From the NCBI GenBank assembly GCA_905221235.1, contig CAJNCJ010000008.1, forward strand, positions 14,771 to 78,770: a stretch of DNA of 64,000 bases, read 5' to 3'. This document shows positions 36,957 to 46,235 of the stretch, piece after piece. The notes beneath the pieces are model-generated. The model saw nothing but the letters and a program-made list of their open reading frames with translations. It ran no database searches and had not been told where the DNA came from. How positions within the stretch are numbered: position 1 is the stretch's first letter; each line of letters begins with the position of its first letter. The position numbers and the translations under genes are program-made. The DNA comes from a bacterium. GTDB taxonomy: Bacteria > Bacillota > Bacilli > Lactobacillales > Streptococcaceae.

Positions 36957-37184
36957 ATGATTCAAATCATCGTCAATGCTTTTGTTGAAAAGGATAATAC
37001 TGGAGCAGTCGTTGAAGTCTTGTATGCTAGTAGCGATCATGAAAAAGTGAAAGCTAAGCATGAAGAACTAGTTGCACAATATCCTGAAAACTATTTGGCG
37101 ATTTATGATTTGCCATTGGATACAGATTTGAATAAACTAGATCACTATCCATCGGTGTTTATTGGGAAAGAGGAGTTTGAGTGA
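36957..37184 (+). CDS. Small conserved protein, unknown
   Basis: 75 residues, acidic, MIQIIVNAFVEKDNTGAVVE to PSVFIGKEEFE. No motif recognised. It follows purK by nine bases and has an AGGTGA site; base composition is like the pur genes, so it is probably an old operon member. A GTG three codons upstream is an alternative start. Confidence 0.65.
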   Translation: MIQIIVNAFVEKDNTGAVVEVLYASSDHEKVKAKHEELVAQYPENYLAIYDLPLDTDLNKLDHYPSVFIGKEEFE

Positions 37185-37232
37185 TCCTCTAACTTGAGTC
37201 CTTAAGAAAATGAAAGATAGGTGAAAGAAAAT

Positions 37233-38105
37233 ATGAAATATTACGCCGTAAAGTTAGGCAGACAAACTGGAATTTTTGAGACATGGGGAGAAGCGGAAGC
37301 ACAGGTTAAAGGATTTCCTAATGCAAAGTTTAAATCGTTCTCTTCGTTTGAGGAGGCTAAATCTTATCTTGAAGATTCTAATCAGAGCCAATCTAGTAAT
37401 CTAGTTGAGTATGAAGCTTATGTAGATGGCTCTTTTGATAAAAATAAAAATATATATGGTTCAGGTGTAGTTATAATTAAGAATAATGAAGTGATAGAAA
37501 AAATTTCATTTTCGGGCTCTGATGAAAAATATATTGAAAGCTATCAGGTTGCAGGAGAGGTAAAAGCAGCCCTTCGAGCGATGGAATGGGCTGTTAACCA
37601 TAATATTTCTTCAATTGCTATCTATTACGACTATGAGGGAATAAGATCATGGGCTTTAGGAGAATGGAAGACAAATAAAGCCGTCTCTAAAGACTATAAA
37701 TATAAATTTGATGTACTTTCTAGGAGAATCGATGTATATTTTAAAAAGGTAAAGGCTCATAGCGGGGTATACTTCAATGAACTTGCTGATGAATTGGCAA
37801 AAAGTGCAGCATTAGGAAGAGTATTTATTTCTGAAACTAATGAGGAAAAAAGTAATGTCGAATCTAATCTATCTGAATTTTTAATGAACTCGGATTCTGC
37901 TGATAATCAAGGAAATTTAATTTACATAAATGATTTTATAGTCAGTGATAAAAGAATTGTGAAGTTTATAAAAGATAAATGGAAGTCGAATGGAAGAAAG
38001 GTTGGAGAAATAAAAAAACTAACTTATGAATTGGATTTCAATAAAAAACTATTGACTGCCAAAATTGAAGCAGATGAGGTTACAGAATATAGAATAGAGT
38101 GGTAG
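37233..38105 (+). CDS. RNase H-like protein with viroplasmin (cauli_VI) N-domain
   Basis: 290 residues. Residues ~1-47 (YYAVKLGRQTGIFETWGEAEAQVKGFPNAKFKSFSSFEEA, split here) match the RNA:DNA-hybrid-binding cauli_VI domain. An RNase HI fold follows, with Asp in AYVDGSFD, Glu in VAGEVKAALRAMEWA, Asp in YYDYEGIRSW and Asp in NELADELAK, so the DEDD site looks complete. The last ~90 residues are not recognised. It starts the AT-rich island, nine bases ahead of the rnlA-like gene. RNase HI is known to stimulate RnlA in E. coli, which gives the linkage meaning. The GTG at 37221 is an alternative start. Confidence 0.8.
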   Translation: MKYYAVKLGRQTGIFETWGEAEAQVKGFPNAKFKSFSSFEEAKSYLEDSNQSQSSNLVEYEAYVDGSFDKNKNIYGSGVVIIKNNEVIEKISFSGSDEKYIESYQVAGEVKAALRAMEWAVNHNISSIAIYYDYEGIRSWALGEWKTNKAVSKDYKYKFDVLSRRIDVYFKKVKAHSGVYFNELADELAKSAALGRVFISETNEEKSNVESNLSEFLMNSDSADNQGNLIYINDFIVSDKRIVKFIKDKWKSNGRKVGEIKKLTYELDFNKKLLTAKIEADEVTEYRIEW

Positions 38106-38114
38106 GAGTATGTG

Positions 38115-39272
38115 ATGGGAAAAGGATATATGAATCTTAGACTGAATCGAGAAGAAATAATTGACTCTGTAAAGAGCTTCTTTGCTTCAAAGAGTGAATT
38201 AGAAGCAAAGGTTGCTGATATTTTTGAGGAAATAAATTCGAAAAATGGTCAAAATAGATGTATAGTGAATACAAATCAAGGTGAATTTTTTCTTGATGTC
38301 TATTTCAAAAAAGATGGCAAGACAACTCTTATGAGTAATGGAGGAGACAGCAAATTTCTTAAATTGAGAGAAGAGTTGTGTGATTATATTGTCGAAAGTT
38401 GTAAAAATAATGAAAATCAGGCAAGTTCACAGGTTCCATGGTTTACGGCTAAAAATCTGATTAATGAAGATGTTGAGACTGTAATTAGCCTAATTGAGGA
38501 TTCTGAGTATTGTAAAGAAGAATTGTCTCATTCTAAAAACAATGGATATCCAGCATGGAAGTTTAGAGGAGTTCAAGGTGAAAGTCTAACAATTACCTAT
38601 TATAATAAAAATGATGATGGAAATGGTAAGCTTCTCTTACAAGGTAAACCAGAGTTATTATTTTTAGAATCAATTGAAATAATAACTCAGCTATTTGATA
38701 CCGATGAGATTAGTACTAAGTTAAATGAGAGCGGATTTTTCGAAAGTCAGATTGATGACTCAATTATTCAAAATGATATTTTCAAGCTAATGCCAAATTC
38801 TTTTGATAAATTACCTAGTGATCAGTTGAGAAAAACTGTAAAACAAGCAGTTATATTTAAAAATTTTAAATCTAAGTGGGAAGATTATACAGTGTACACT
38901 TTTCCAGCTTATCGTGCTTTAGAGGGGCACTATCGCTTTATTCTAAGTGAATGTAATATAGAGTATAACGGAACCGCTATAAGTATATGGAAAGATAGCA
39001 TTAGAGATGCTAACTATCCTCGTATATTAAAAGAAGATAATAATAATGCAGTGATTCAAAAATTTGGAGCTAAAAGTGAGGACTTTAAAAAATATCTCAC
39101 GGATGTAAATAGAATAATAAAAGATGAAAGAAATAAGTATTTTCATTGGGAAAAATTTGAACTAGGAGTGCAGTTGGATGAAACTGCATTGATTGAAGAT
39201 GAGGAGATGGCTAGAGCAATTATTGTAAAATGCTTGACTAAAATTGAAGAATATTATAAACTGTTCTATTAA
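38115..39272 (+). CDS. rnlA: RnlA-like HEPN endoribonuclease toxin (RNase LS family)
   Basis: 385 residues. The C-terminal part holds YTVYTFPAYRALEGHYRFILSE and, near residue 340, the HEPN catalytic motif Rx4H in KDERNKYFHWEKFE. Repeated alpha/beta-looking domains precede it. Size, HEPN end and the downstream RnlB-like gene fit RnlA, a toxin that degrades mRNA and limits phages such as T4 lacking Dmd. The start at 38115 has GGAG seven bases upstream; the ATG at 38130 is possible. Strongly AT-rich against the flanking pur genes. Family call by eye, not by search. Confidence 0.72.
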   Translation: MGKGYMNLRLNREEIIDSVKSFFASKSELEAKVADIFEEINSKNGQNRCIVNTNQGEFFLDVYFKKDGKTTLMSNGGDSKFLKLREELCDYIVESCKNNENQASSQVPWFTAKNLINEDVETVISLIEDSEYCKEELSHSKNNGYPAWKFRGVQGESLTITYYNKNDDGNGKLLLQGKPELLFLESIEIITQLFDTDEISTKLNESGFFESQIDDSIIQNDIFKLMPNSFDKLPSDQLRKTVKQAVIFKNFKSKWEDYTVYTFPAYRALEGHYRFILSECNIEYNGTAISIWKDSIRDANYPRILKEDNNNAVIQKFGAKSEDFKKYLTDVNRIIKDERNKYFHWEKFELGVQLDETALIEDEEMARAIIVKCLTKIEEYYKLFY

Positions 39273-39298
39273 TATTAAAATTAAAAGGGAGTAAGAGA

Positions 39299-39661
39299 AT
39301 GTTTCATATAATAAAAATTGATTTGGAGAAATATTCGGCAATTATCTATTCGTGTTCTTATGATTCTCCTGTTTCTTACCTCTTTGATATTGAAAACAAG
39401 GTAAAAGAATTAGGTATTGAAGAAGGCTATATTCTATTTGATACCTTACTAAGTAAAGGAAATATTTCTACAAGATTTTTTGAGGCAAAGTTAGAAGATG
39501 GAAAATTTATCAAATCATCTTTTAAAACTATTGAAGTTGCAAAAAATTCAAAAATTAGAAAAAAAGCTTGTGAATTTTATAGAGAGTCTGGGATAAATTT
39601 AAATAATTCTTTATTAACAGAGGTACAAAAAAGAATAATCAGCAAAGGATTAGTCTTGTAA
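39299..39661 (+). CDS. rnlB: RnlB-like antitoxin
   Basis: 120 residues, MFHIIKIDLEKYSAIIYSCS start, GYILFDTLLSKGNISTRFFEAKLEDGKF (split) in the middle. E. coli RnlB is about the same length and, as I recall, has a similar ILFDLL...RF block after an N-terminal beta region. It follows rnlA by 26 bases with a GGGAG site, the usual toxin-then-antitoxin order of rnlAB. It should block the HEPN toxin by direct binding. Confidence 0.7.
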   Translation: MFHIIKIDLEKYSAIIYSCSYDSPVSYLFDIENKVKELGIEEGYILFDTLLSKGNISTRFFEAKLEDGKFIKSSFKTIEVAKNSKIRKKACEFYRESGINLNNSLLTEVQKRIISKGLVL

Positions 39662-39688
39662 TGTTCTAATAAATATAGGAGAAACAAC

Positions 39689-40984
39689 ATGATCAACCGT
39701 TACTCTCGCCCTGAGATGGCGAACATTTGGAGTGAAGAAAATAAATACCGTGCTTGGCTTGAGGTGGAAATCCTAGCTGACGAGGCATGGGCTGAGTTGG
39801 GGGAAATCCCTAAGGAAGATGTGGCTTTGATTCGTGAAAAAGCGGACTTTGACATCGACCGTATTTTGGAGATTGAGCAAGAGACGCGTCACGATGTGGT
39901 GGCTTTCACGCGTGCGGTTTCTGAAACGCTAGGGGAAGAGCGCAAGTGGGTCCATTACGGCTTGACATCAACTGACGTGGTGGATACGGCCTACGGTTAC
40001 CTCTACAAGCAGGCCAACGACATCATTCGTCGTGACCTTGAAAACTTCACCAACATCATCGCTGATAAGGCTAAGGAGCACAAGTTCACCATCATGATGG
40101 GTCGTACCCACGGTGTGCATGCTGAGCCGACAACTTTTGGTCTTAAATTGGCGACTTGGTACAGTGAAATGAAGCGCAACATCGAGCGTTTCGAGCATGC
40201 GGCTGCTGGTGTTGAAGCTGGTAAGATTTCGGGTGCGGTTGGGAACTTTGCCAACATCCCACCATTTGTAGAGGAATATGTCTGTGAAAAATTGGGCATC
40301 CGTGCTCAAGAAATCTCTACACAGGTCCTTCCTCGTGACCTCCACGCTGAGTACTTTGCAGTTCTTGCCAGCATCGCGACTTCCATCGAGCGTATGGCGA
40401 CTGAGATTCGTGGTTTGCAAAAGTCTGAGCAACGCGAAGTAGAAGAGTTCTTTGCTAAAGGACAAAAAGGTTCATCTGCTATGCCTCACAAACGTAACCC
40501 TATCGGTTCTGAGAATATGACTGGGCTTGCACGTGTTATTCGTGGTCACATGATTACAGCCTATGAGAACGTCGCTCTCTGGCATGAGCGTGATATCTCT
40601 CACTCGTCAGCAGAGCGTATCATCACGCCAGATACGACTATTTTGATTGACTACATGCTTAACCGTTTTGGAAATATCGTTAAGAATTTGACAGTCTTTC
40701 CAGAAAACATGATCCGCAACATGAACTCTACGTTTGGTTTGATCTTTAGCCAACGTGCTATGTTGACCTTGATTGAAAAAGGGATGACCCGTGAGCAAGC
40801 CTATGACTTGGTACAACCAAAAACTGCCCATTCATGGGACAATCAAGTCGACTTTAAACCACTTCTAGAAGCAGATCCAGAAGTGACCTCACGCCTCACT
40901 CAAGAAGAAATCGATGAAATCTTTAACCCAGTTTATTACACTAAACGAGTGGATGATATCTTTGAACGTCTTGGTTTAGGATAA
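39689..40984 (+). CDS. purB: Adenylosuccinate lyase
   Basis: 431 residues. Acts on SAICAR and adenylosuccinate. Blocks: [33 protein letters not shown], signature loop [28 protein letters not shown]. Last gene of the pur region; a terminator follows. Confidence 0.95.
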   Translation: MINRYSRPEMANIWSEENKYRAWLEVEILADEAWAELGEIPKEDVALIREKADFDIDRILEIEQETRHDVVAFTRAVSETLGEERKWVHYGLTSTDVVDTAYGYLYKQANDIIRRDLENFTNIIADKAKEHKFTIMMGRTHGVHAEPTTFGLKLATWYSEMKRNIERFEHAAAGVEAGKISGAVGNFANIPPFVEEYVCEKLGIRAQEISTQVLPRDLHAEYFAVLASIATSIERMATEIRGLQKSEQREVEEFFAKGQKGSSAMPHKRNPIGSENMTGLARVIRGHMITAYENVALWHERDISHSSAERIITPDTTILIDYMLNRFGNIVKNLTVFPENMIRNMNSTFGLIFSQRAMLTLIEKGMTREQAYDLVQPKTAHSWDNQVDFKPLLEADPEVTSRLTQEEIDEIFNPVYYTKRVDDIFERLGLG

Positions 40985-40995
40985 TTAAAATAAAA

Positions 40996-41044
40996 TCGAA
41001 GTTCTATTACTCTATTCACTGGAGTAGAAGAACTTCGGTTTTTC
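40996..41044 (+). terminator. Terminator after purB
   Basis: TCGAAGTTCT pairs with AGAACTTCGG (41029-41038) with an inner hairpin, then a T run. In pneumococci strH follows purB; here there is none. Confidence 0.8.
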
Positions 41045-41164
41045 TTGTTTATTAAAGCTCTTTTGCTAAAAAGATTCCCAATATTTTAGTAAAATTTCAA
41101 CTAATTTAATCGATCTTCATTGACATATAGAAAATACAGTTTTGATGGGATATAATAATCATAG

Positions 41165-41194
41165 AAAAAAGCCCAAGCAAGGCTCAGGCTTTCT
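41165..41194 (-). terminator. Terminator of the GntR gene
   Basis: AAAGCCCAAGC with GGCTCAGGCTTT forms a stem; read on the minus strand it ends in a T run. Confidence 0.7.
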
Positions 41195-41196
41195 TC

Positions 41197-41913
41197 TTAG
41201 TGATCACGGTCACATGAAATGAATTTGATTTTGTAGTAATCCGCTCGTTTATAAGTTTCGCTGTAAGCGAGAACCTGACCAGTAGACTCTAATTTAGTAG
41301 TCTTGGTTTGTAAAACGCTAGGGAATTGCTCATCGACTCCGAGGACTGAAGCCGCATGTTCTGGAGTTGGAAATGCTATTTCATTGATTTCTTCAAAATG
41401 TTCATCATTCATGTGGATGTGATAATCCAATTTGAAACGGTTATAGATAGAGCTATAATATTCAAGATTTGGATAATTTGCGTTGATGTATTGTTCTGGA
41501 ATATAAGATGTGTGATAGATGTATACGACACCATTTGTTTCGCGTACACGTTCAATCTTGTAGTAGAATTGATTACCGCGTAGTCCAAGTTTTTCTAAGT
41601 AGCTTAGTTTGTTTCCACGCTCAATAGAAAGGACGGTCACTTTATCATCTTTAGTTTCAAAAACTTCTACATCAGAAAACTCCACGAGTTTATGTTTGCG
41701 TGCGCGTGAAACGAATGTACCCTTTCCTTGTTGGCGGACAATATAGCCATCTTTGGCAAGGTCGTTTAAGGCGCGGACAACTGTGATAGAACTTACATCA
41801 TACATAGCGATCAATTCAGCTTCAGTGTAAAATTTATCTCCACTAGCGAATTGGCCAGAAATGATTTTGTTCTTTAATTCATCTTTTATATATTGATACT
41901 TTGGAATTGCCAT
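41197..41913 (-). CDS. GntR/HutC family regulator of the bgaC-PTS operon
   Basis: 238 residues: N-terminal winged helix (PKYQYIKDELKNKIISGQFASGDKFYTEAELIAMYDVSSITVVRALNDLAKDGYIVRQQGKGTFV, residues ~4-68) and a UbiC-type ligand domain (FYKIERVRETNGVVYIYHTSYIP). Such repressors usually sense sugar phosphates or amino sugars. Divergent from bgaC with a palindrome on the bgaC -10. Start at 41913 with a GAGGTG site; the frame opens 14 codons earlier. Confidence 0.85.
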   Translation of the reverse strand: MAIPKYQYIKDELKNKIISGQFASGDKFYTEAELIAMYDVSSITVVRALNDLAKDGYIVRQQGKGTFVSRARKHKLVEFSDVEVFETKDDKVTVLSIERGNKLSYLEKLGLRGNQFYYKIERVRETNGVVYIYHTSYIPEQYINANYPNLEYYSSIYNRFKLDYHIHMNDEHFEEINEIAFPTPEHAASVLGVDEQFPSVLQTKTTKLESTGQVLAYSETYKRADYYKIKFISCDRDH

Positions 41914-42151
41914 AATTTCACCTCGATTTTCCTTCTCCGTTAAAGATTTTACCATAAAACTGGAAAGAATAGTAGTCTTTTGAATAAAAAAATTAGAATA
42001 ATAGGCTATAAGGTTAATTTACATAAAAAATAGGAGATTTTATACATTTTTATACATGCTACCTGTTTGAAGCTATCTGTCTGTAAAATCTATATCTTTA
42101 TAAGTTTTTTGTGTAAAAGTTGGTGAAAAATGAAAAAATTGTGAAAAGCTA

Positions 42152-42187
42152 TTGACAAATGCAGTATATTGAGTTATATTCAATATA
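42152..42187 (+). promoter_or_regulatory. bgaC promoter with overlapping operator
   Basis: TTGACA (42152-42157), 17 bases, TATATT (42175-42180). The inverted repeat TATATTGA-7-TCAATATA (42165-42187) covers the -10, ideal for repression by the divergent GntR protein. The rest of 41914-42151 is AT-rich and shows no gene. Confidence 0.75.
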
Positions 42188-42231
42188 TCAACAAATGAAA
42201 GCGTAAACTTAAAATGTCAAAAAGTAAGAAT

Positions 42232-44019
42232 ATGACACGATTTGAGATACGAGATGATTTCTATCTTGATGGAAAATCATTTAAGATTTTATCTGGCGCC
42301 ATTCATTATTTTAGGGTTCCTCCAGAGGATTGGTATCATTCGCTCTATAACTTGAAGGCTCTTGGTTTTAATACTGTAGAGACTTATGTGGCTTGGAATT
42401 TACACGAGCCTCGTGAGGGCGAGTTTCACTTTGAAGGGGCTCTGGATTTGGAGCGGTTTCTACAGACAGCACAAGATTTGGGTCTCTATGCGATTGTTCG
42501 TCCGTCACCCTTCATCTGTGCGGAGTGGGAATTCGGTGGCTTACCAGCTTGGCTTCTAACCAAAGATATGAGGATTCGTTCCTCAGATCCAGCCTATATT
42601 GAAGCTGTCGGTCGCTACTATGACCAGCTCTTGTCACGGTTGGTTCCACATTTGTTGGACAATGGTGGCAATATCCTCATGATGCAGGTTGAAAATGAGT
42701 ATGGTTCTTATGGAGAAGATAAGGCTTATCTGAGAGCAATTCGACAGTTGATGGAAGAGCGTGGCGTAACCTGTCCCCTCTTTACATCAGATGGTCCATG
42801 GCGAGCTACTCTAAAAGCTGGGACCTTAATCGAAGATGACCTCTTTGTAACAGGGAACTTTGGTTCTAAGGCACCTTATAACTTTTCACAGATGCAGGAA
42901 TTCTTTGATGAGCATGGCAAGAAATGGCCGCTCATGTGTATGGAGTTCTGGGATGGTTGGTTCAATCGTTGGAAAGAACCGATTATCACACGGGATCCCA
43001 AAGAGTTGGCAGATGCAGTTCGAGAGGTTTTGGAACAAGGCTCCATAAATCTTTACATGTTCCACGGTGGTACAAACTTTGGCTTCATGAATGGTTGCTC
43101 GGCTCGAGGGACCTTGGACCTACCACAAGTTACATCTTATGATTACGATGCCCTTCTGGATGAAGAAGGAAATCCAACTGCCAAATATCTGGCAGTAAAG
43201 AAGATGATGGCAACACATTTTCCAGAGTATCCGCAGTTGGAACCACTCTACAAAGAGAGTATGGAGTTGGATGCTATTCCACTTGCTGAAAAAGTTTCCT
43301 TGTTTGAAACCTTAGATAGCTTGTCAAGCCCTGTAGAAAGCCTCTATCCTAAAAAGATGGAGGAGTTGGGACAAAGTTATGGCTACCTACTCTATCGAAC
43401 AGAAACAAACTGGGATGCAGAAGAAGAAAGACTTCGTATCATTGATGGTCGAGATAGGGCTCAGCTTTATGTCGATGGTCAGTGGGTCGAAACCCAATAT
43501 CAGACAGAGATTGGGGAAGATATTTTTTATCAAGGTAAAAAGAAAGCGCTGTCTAGATTGGATATCTTAGTGGAAAATATGGGGCGTGTCAACTATGGGC
43601 ATAAGTTCTTAGCGGATACGCAACGTAAGGGAATTCGGACAGGGGTTTGTAAGGATTTGCACTTCTTACTAAACTGGAAACACTATTCACTCCCACTAGA
43701 TAATCCTGAGAAAATTGATTTTTCAAAAGGATGGACAGAAGGACAACCAGCCTTTTACGCTTATGACTTTACAGTCCAAGAGCCAAAAGATACTTACCTA
43801 GACTTGTCTGAGTTTGGTAAGGGAGTTGCCTTTGTCAATGGGCAGAATCTAGGACGTTTTTGGAACGTCGGCCCAACCCTCTCTCTTTATATTCCTCATA
43901 GCTATCTCAAGGAAGGTGCCAACCGCATCATTATCTTTGAAACAGAGGGCCAATATAAAGAAGAAATTCATTTAACTCGTAAACCTACACTAAAACACAT
44001 AAAGGGGGAAAACTTATGA
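42232..44019 (+). CDS. bgaC: Intracellular beta-galactosidase, GH35
   Basis: 595 residues from MTRFEIRDDFYLDGKSFKIL. GH35 marks: SGAIHYFRVPPEDW, WNLHEPREGEFHFEG, RPSPFICAEWEFGGLPAWL, acid/base Glu in QVENEYGSYG, nucleophile Glu in CMEFWDGWF, FHGGTNFGFMNG. BgaC of pneumococci cleaves Gal-beta-1,3-GlcNAc and has no signal peptide, so it acts on sugars brought in by the PTS. An ATG at 42214 would add six residues; neither start has a strong ribosome site. Overlaps the IIB gene by four bases. Confidence 0.93.
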   Translation: MTRFEIRDDFYLDGKSFKILSGAIHYFRVPPEDWYHSLYNLKALGFNTVETYVAWNLHEPREGEFHFEGALDLERFLQTAQDLGLYAIVRPSPFICAEWEFGGLPAWLLTKDMRIRSSDPAYIEAVGRYYDQLLSRLVPHLLDNGGNILMMQVENEYGSYGEDKAYLRAIRQLMEERGVTCPLFTSDGPWRATLKAGTLIEDDLFVTGNFGSKAPYNFSQMQEFFDEHGKKWPLMCMEFWDGWFNRWKEPIITRDPKELADAVREVLEQGSINLYMFHGGTNFGFMNGCSARGTLDLPQVTSYDYDALLDEEGNPTAKYLAVKKMMATHFPEYPQLEPLYKESMELDAIPLAEKVSLFETLDSLSSPVESLYPKKMEELGQSYGYLLYRTETNWDAEEERLRIIDGRDRAQLYVDGQWVETQYQTEIGEDIFYQGKKKALSRLDILVENMGRVNYGHKFLADTQRKGIRTGVCKDLHFLLNWKHYSLPLDNPEKIDFSKGWTEGQPAFYAYDFTVQEPKDTYLDLSEFGKGVAFVNGQNLGRFWNVGPTLSLYIPHSYLKEGANRIIIFETEGQYKEEIHLTRKPTLKHIKGENL

Positions 44020-44492
44020 CAATTGTAGGATGCCGTATTGATGGACGTTTGATCCACGGACAAGTAGCCAATCTATGGGCTGGAAAACTAAATGTTTCAC
44101 GTATTATGGTTGTAGATGATGAAGTTGTCAACAACGACGTTGAAAAGAGTGGTTTGAAACTTGCGACACCACCAGGTGTGAAATTGAGTATTTTGCCAAT
44201 TGAAAAAGCGGCAGCCAATATTCTTGCTGGAAAATACGATAGCCAACGTCTCTTTATCGTGGCTCGCAAACCAGACCGCTTCCTTGGTTTGGTTGAAGCA
44301 GGTGTACCACTTGAAACCCTTAATGTTGGGAATATGTCTCAAACACCAGAAACTCGCCCCATCACACGTTCTATCAATGTAGTAGACAAGGATGTGGAAG
44401 ACTTCCACAAATTGGCAGAAAAAGGTGTTAAACTTACTGCTCAAATGGTTCCAAATGATCCAATTTCAGACTTTTTGAGCTTATTAAAATAG
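44016..44492 (+). CDS. PTS mannose-family IIB component
   Basis: 158 residues, IIB of the mannose/sorbose/galactosamine class: CRIDGRLIHGQVANLWA holds the phosphorylated His14. Passes phosphate from IIA to the sugar entering through IIC-IID. Coupled to bgaC by ATGA. Confidence 0.92.
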   Translation: MTIVGCRIDGRLIHGQVANLWAGKLNVSRIMVVDDEVVNNDVEKSGLKLATPPGVKLSILPIEKAAANILAGKYDSQRLFIVARKPDRFLGLVEAGVPLETLNVGNMSQTPETRPITRSINVVDKDVEDFHKLAEKGVKLTAQMVPNDPISDFLSLLK

Positions 44493-44518
44493 GAAAAAAT
44501 TTTTAGGAGGTCATTGTT

Positions 44519-45424
44519 ATGATACAATGGTGGCAAATTTTACTTCTCACTTTGTACTCAGCTTATCAAATCTGTGATGAGTTGACGATCGTTTCATCTG
44601 CAGGTTCCCCTGTATTTGCTGGTTTCATTACTGGTTTAATCATGGGAGATGTGACTACTGGTTTGCTTATCGGTGGTAACTTGCAATTGTTCGTTCTTGG
44701 GGTTGGTACCTTCGGTGGTGCTTCTCGTATTGACGCAACTTCTGGTGCGGTTCTTGCGACAGCCTTCTCTGTTTCACAAGGAATTGATACAGCACTTGCG
44801 ATTACAACAATCGCTGTGCCAGTAGCAACTCTCTTGACATACTTCGACGTTCTTGGTCGTATGACAACTACTTTCTTCGCTCACCGTGTGGATGCTGCAA
44901 TCGAACGCTTTGACTATAAAGGTATTGAACGCAACTACCTACTTGGTGCGATTCCTTGGGCTTTATCTCGTGCCCTTCCAGTTTTCTTTGCCCTTGCCTT
45001 TGGTGGTGCCTTTGTACAATCAGTTGTAGACTTCGTTGAAGCATACAAATGGGTTGCAGCTGGTTTGACACTTGCAGGGCGTATGCTTCCAGGTCTTGGA
45101 TTTGCAATCTTGCTTCGTTACCTTCCAGTTAAACGTAACCTTCACTACCTTGCAATGGGATTTGGTTTGACAGCTATGTTGACTGTTCTTTACTCATATG
45201 TAACAGGTCTTGGTGGCGCTGTTGCTGGTATCGTAGGTACTCTTCCTGCTGAAGTTGCTGAAAAAATTGGTTTCGTGAACAACTTCAAAGGTTTGTCTAT
45301 GATTGGTATCTCTATCGTAGGTATCTTCCTTGCAGTGCTTCACTTCAAAAATAGCCAAAAAGTAGCTGTAGCAGCACCTTCTACACCATCAGAAAGTGGG
45401 GAAATCGAAGATGACGAATTCTAA
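44519..45424 (+). CDS. PTS mannose-family IIC component
   Basis: 301 residues, many membrane segments, family marks PVFAGFITGLIMGDVTTGL and GGNLQLFVLGVGTFGGASRIDATSGAVLATAF. Forms the sugar channel with IID. Acidic Ser-rich tail (SESGEIEDDEF). Overlaps the IID gene by 14 bases. Confidence 0.93.
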   Translation: MIQWWQILLLTLYSAYQICDELTIVSSAGSPVFAGFITGLIMGDVTTGLLIGGNLQLFVLGVGTFGGASRIDATSGAVLATAFSVSQGIDTALAITTIAVPVATLLTYFDVLGRMTTTFFAHRVDAAIERFDYKGIERNYLLGAIPWALSRALPVFFALAFGGAFVQSVVDFVEAYKWVAAGLTLAGRMLPGLGFAILLRYLPVKRNLHYLAMGFGLTAMLTVLYSYVTGLGGAVAGIVGTLPAEVAEKIGFVNNFKGLSMIGISIVGIFLAVLHFKNSQKVAVAAPSTPSESGEIEDDEF

Positions 45425-46232
45425 TTACAAACTTACAAAAGAAGATTTTAACCAAATCAATAAACGTAGCTTGTTTACTTTCCAATTAGGTTGGAACTAC
45501 GAACGTATGCAAGCTTCTGGTTACCTTTACATGATTTTGCCTCAATTGCGTAAAATGTATGGTGATGGAACCCCTGAATTGAAAGAAATGATGAAAGTTC
45601 ATACTCAATTCTTCAATACTTCACCATTCTTCCACACCATTATCGCTGGTTTTGACCTTGCCATGGAAGAAAAAGATGGTGTAGGTTCAAAAGATGCCGT
45701 TAACGGTATCAAGACAGGTTTGATGGGACCATTTGCTCCTCTTGGAGATACAATCTTTGGTTCACTTGTACCTGCTATCATGGGATCTATCGCAGCAACT
45801 ATGGCTATCGGTGGTCAACCTTGGGGTATCTTCCTTTGGATCGCAGTTGCAGTAGCGTATGACATCTTCCGTTGGAAACAGTTGGAATTTGCCTACAAAG
45901 AAGGGGTTAACCTGATCAACAACATGCAAAGTACCTTGACAGCTTTGATTGACGCTGCATCTGTACTTGGTGTCTTCATGATGGGTGCTCTTGTAGCAAC
46001 AATGATCAATTTTGAAATTTCTTACAAATGGGCAATCGGTGAAAAGATGATTGACTTCCAAGATATCTTGAACCAAATCTTCCCACGTTTGCTTCCAGCA
46101 ATCTTTACAGCCTTTATCTTCTGGTTGCTTGGTAAGAAAGGTATGAACTCTACTAAAGCTATCGGTATTATTATCGTACTTGCTTTGGCTCTTTCTGCCT
46201 TTGGTAAATTTGTACTTGGAATGGGCGCATAA
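45411..46232 (+). CDS. PTS mannose-family IID component
   Basis: 273 residues: SLFTFQLGWNYERMQASGYLYMILPQLRKMYG at the start, NTSPFFHTIIAGFDLAMEEK, GLMGPFAPLGDTIFGSLVPAIMGSIAATMA, and C-terminal membrane segments. Start at 45411 inside the IIC end; the frame opens five codons earlier. Confidence 0.93.
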   Translation: MTNSNYKLTKEDFNQINKRSLFTFQLGWNYERMQASGYLYMILPQLRKMYGDGTPELKEMMKVHTQFFNTSPFFHTIIAGFDLAMEEKDGVGSKDAVNGIKTGLMGPFAPLGDTIFGSLVPAIMGSIAATMAIGGQPWGIFLWIAVAVAYDIFRWKQLEFAYKEGVNLINNMQSTLTALIDAASVLGVFMMGALVATMINFEISYKWAIGEKMIDFQDILNQIFPRLLPAIFTAFIFWLLGKKGMNSTKAIGIIIVLALALSAFGKFVLGMGA

Positions 46233-46235
46233 TTT

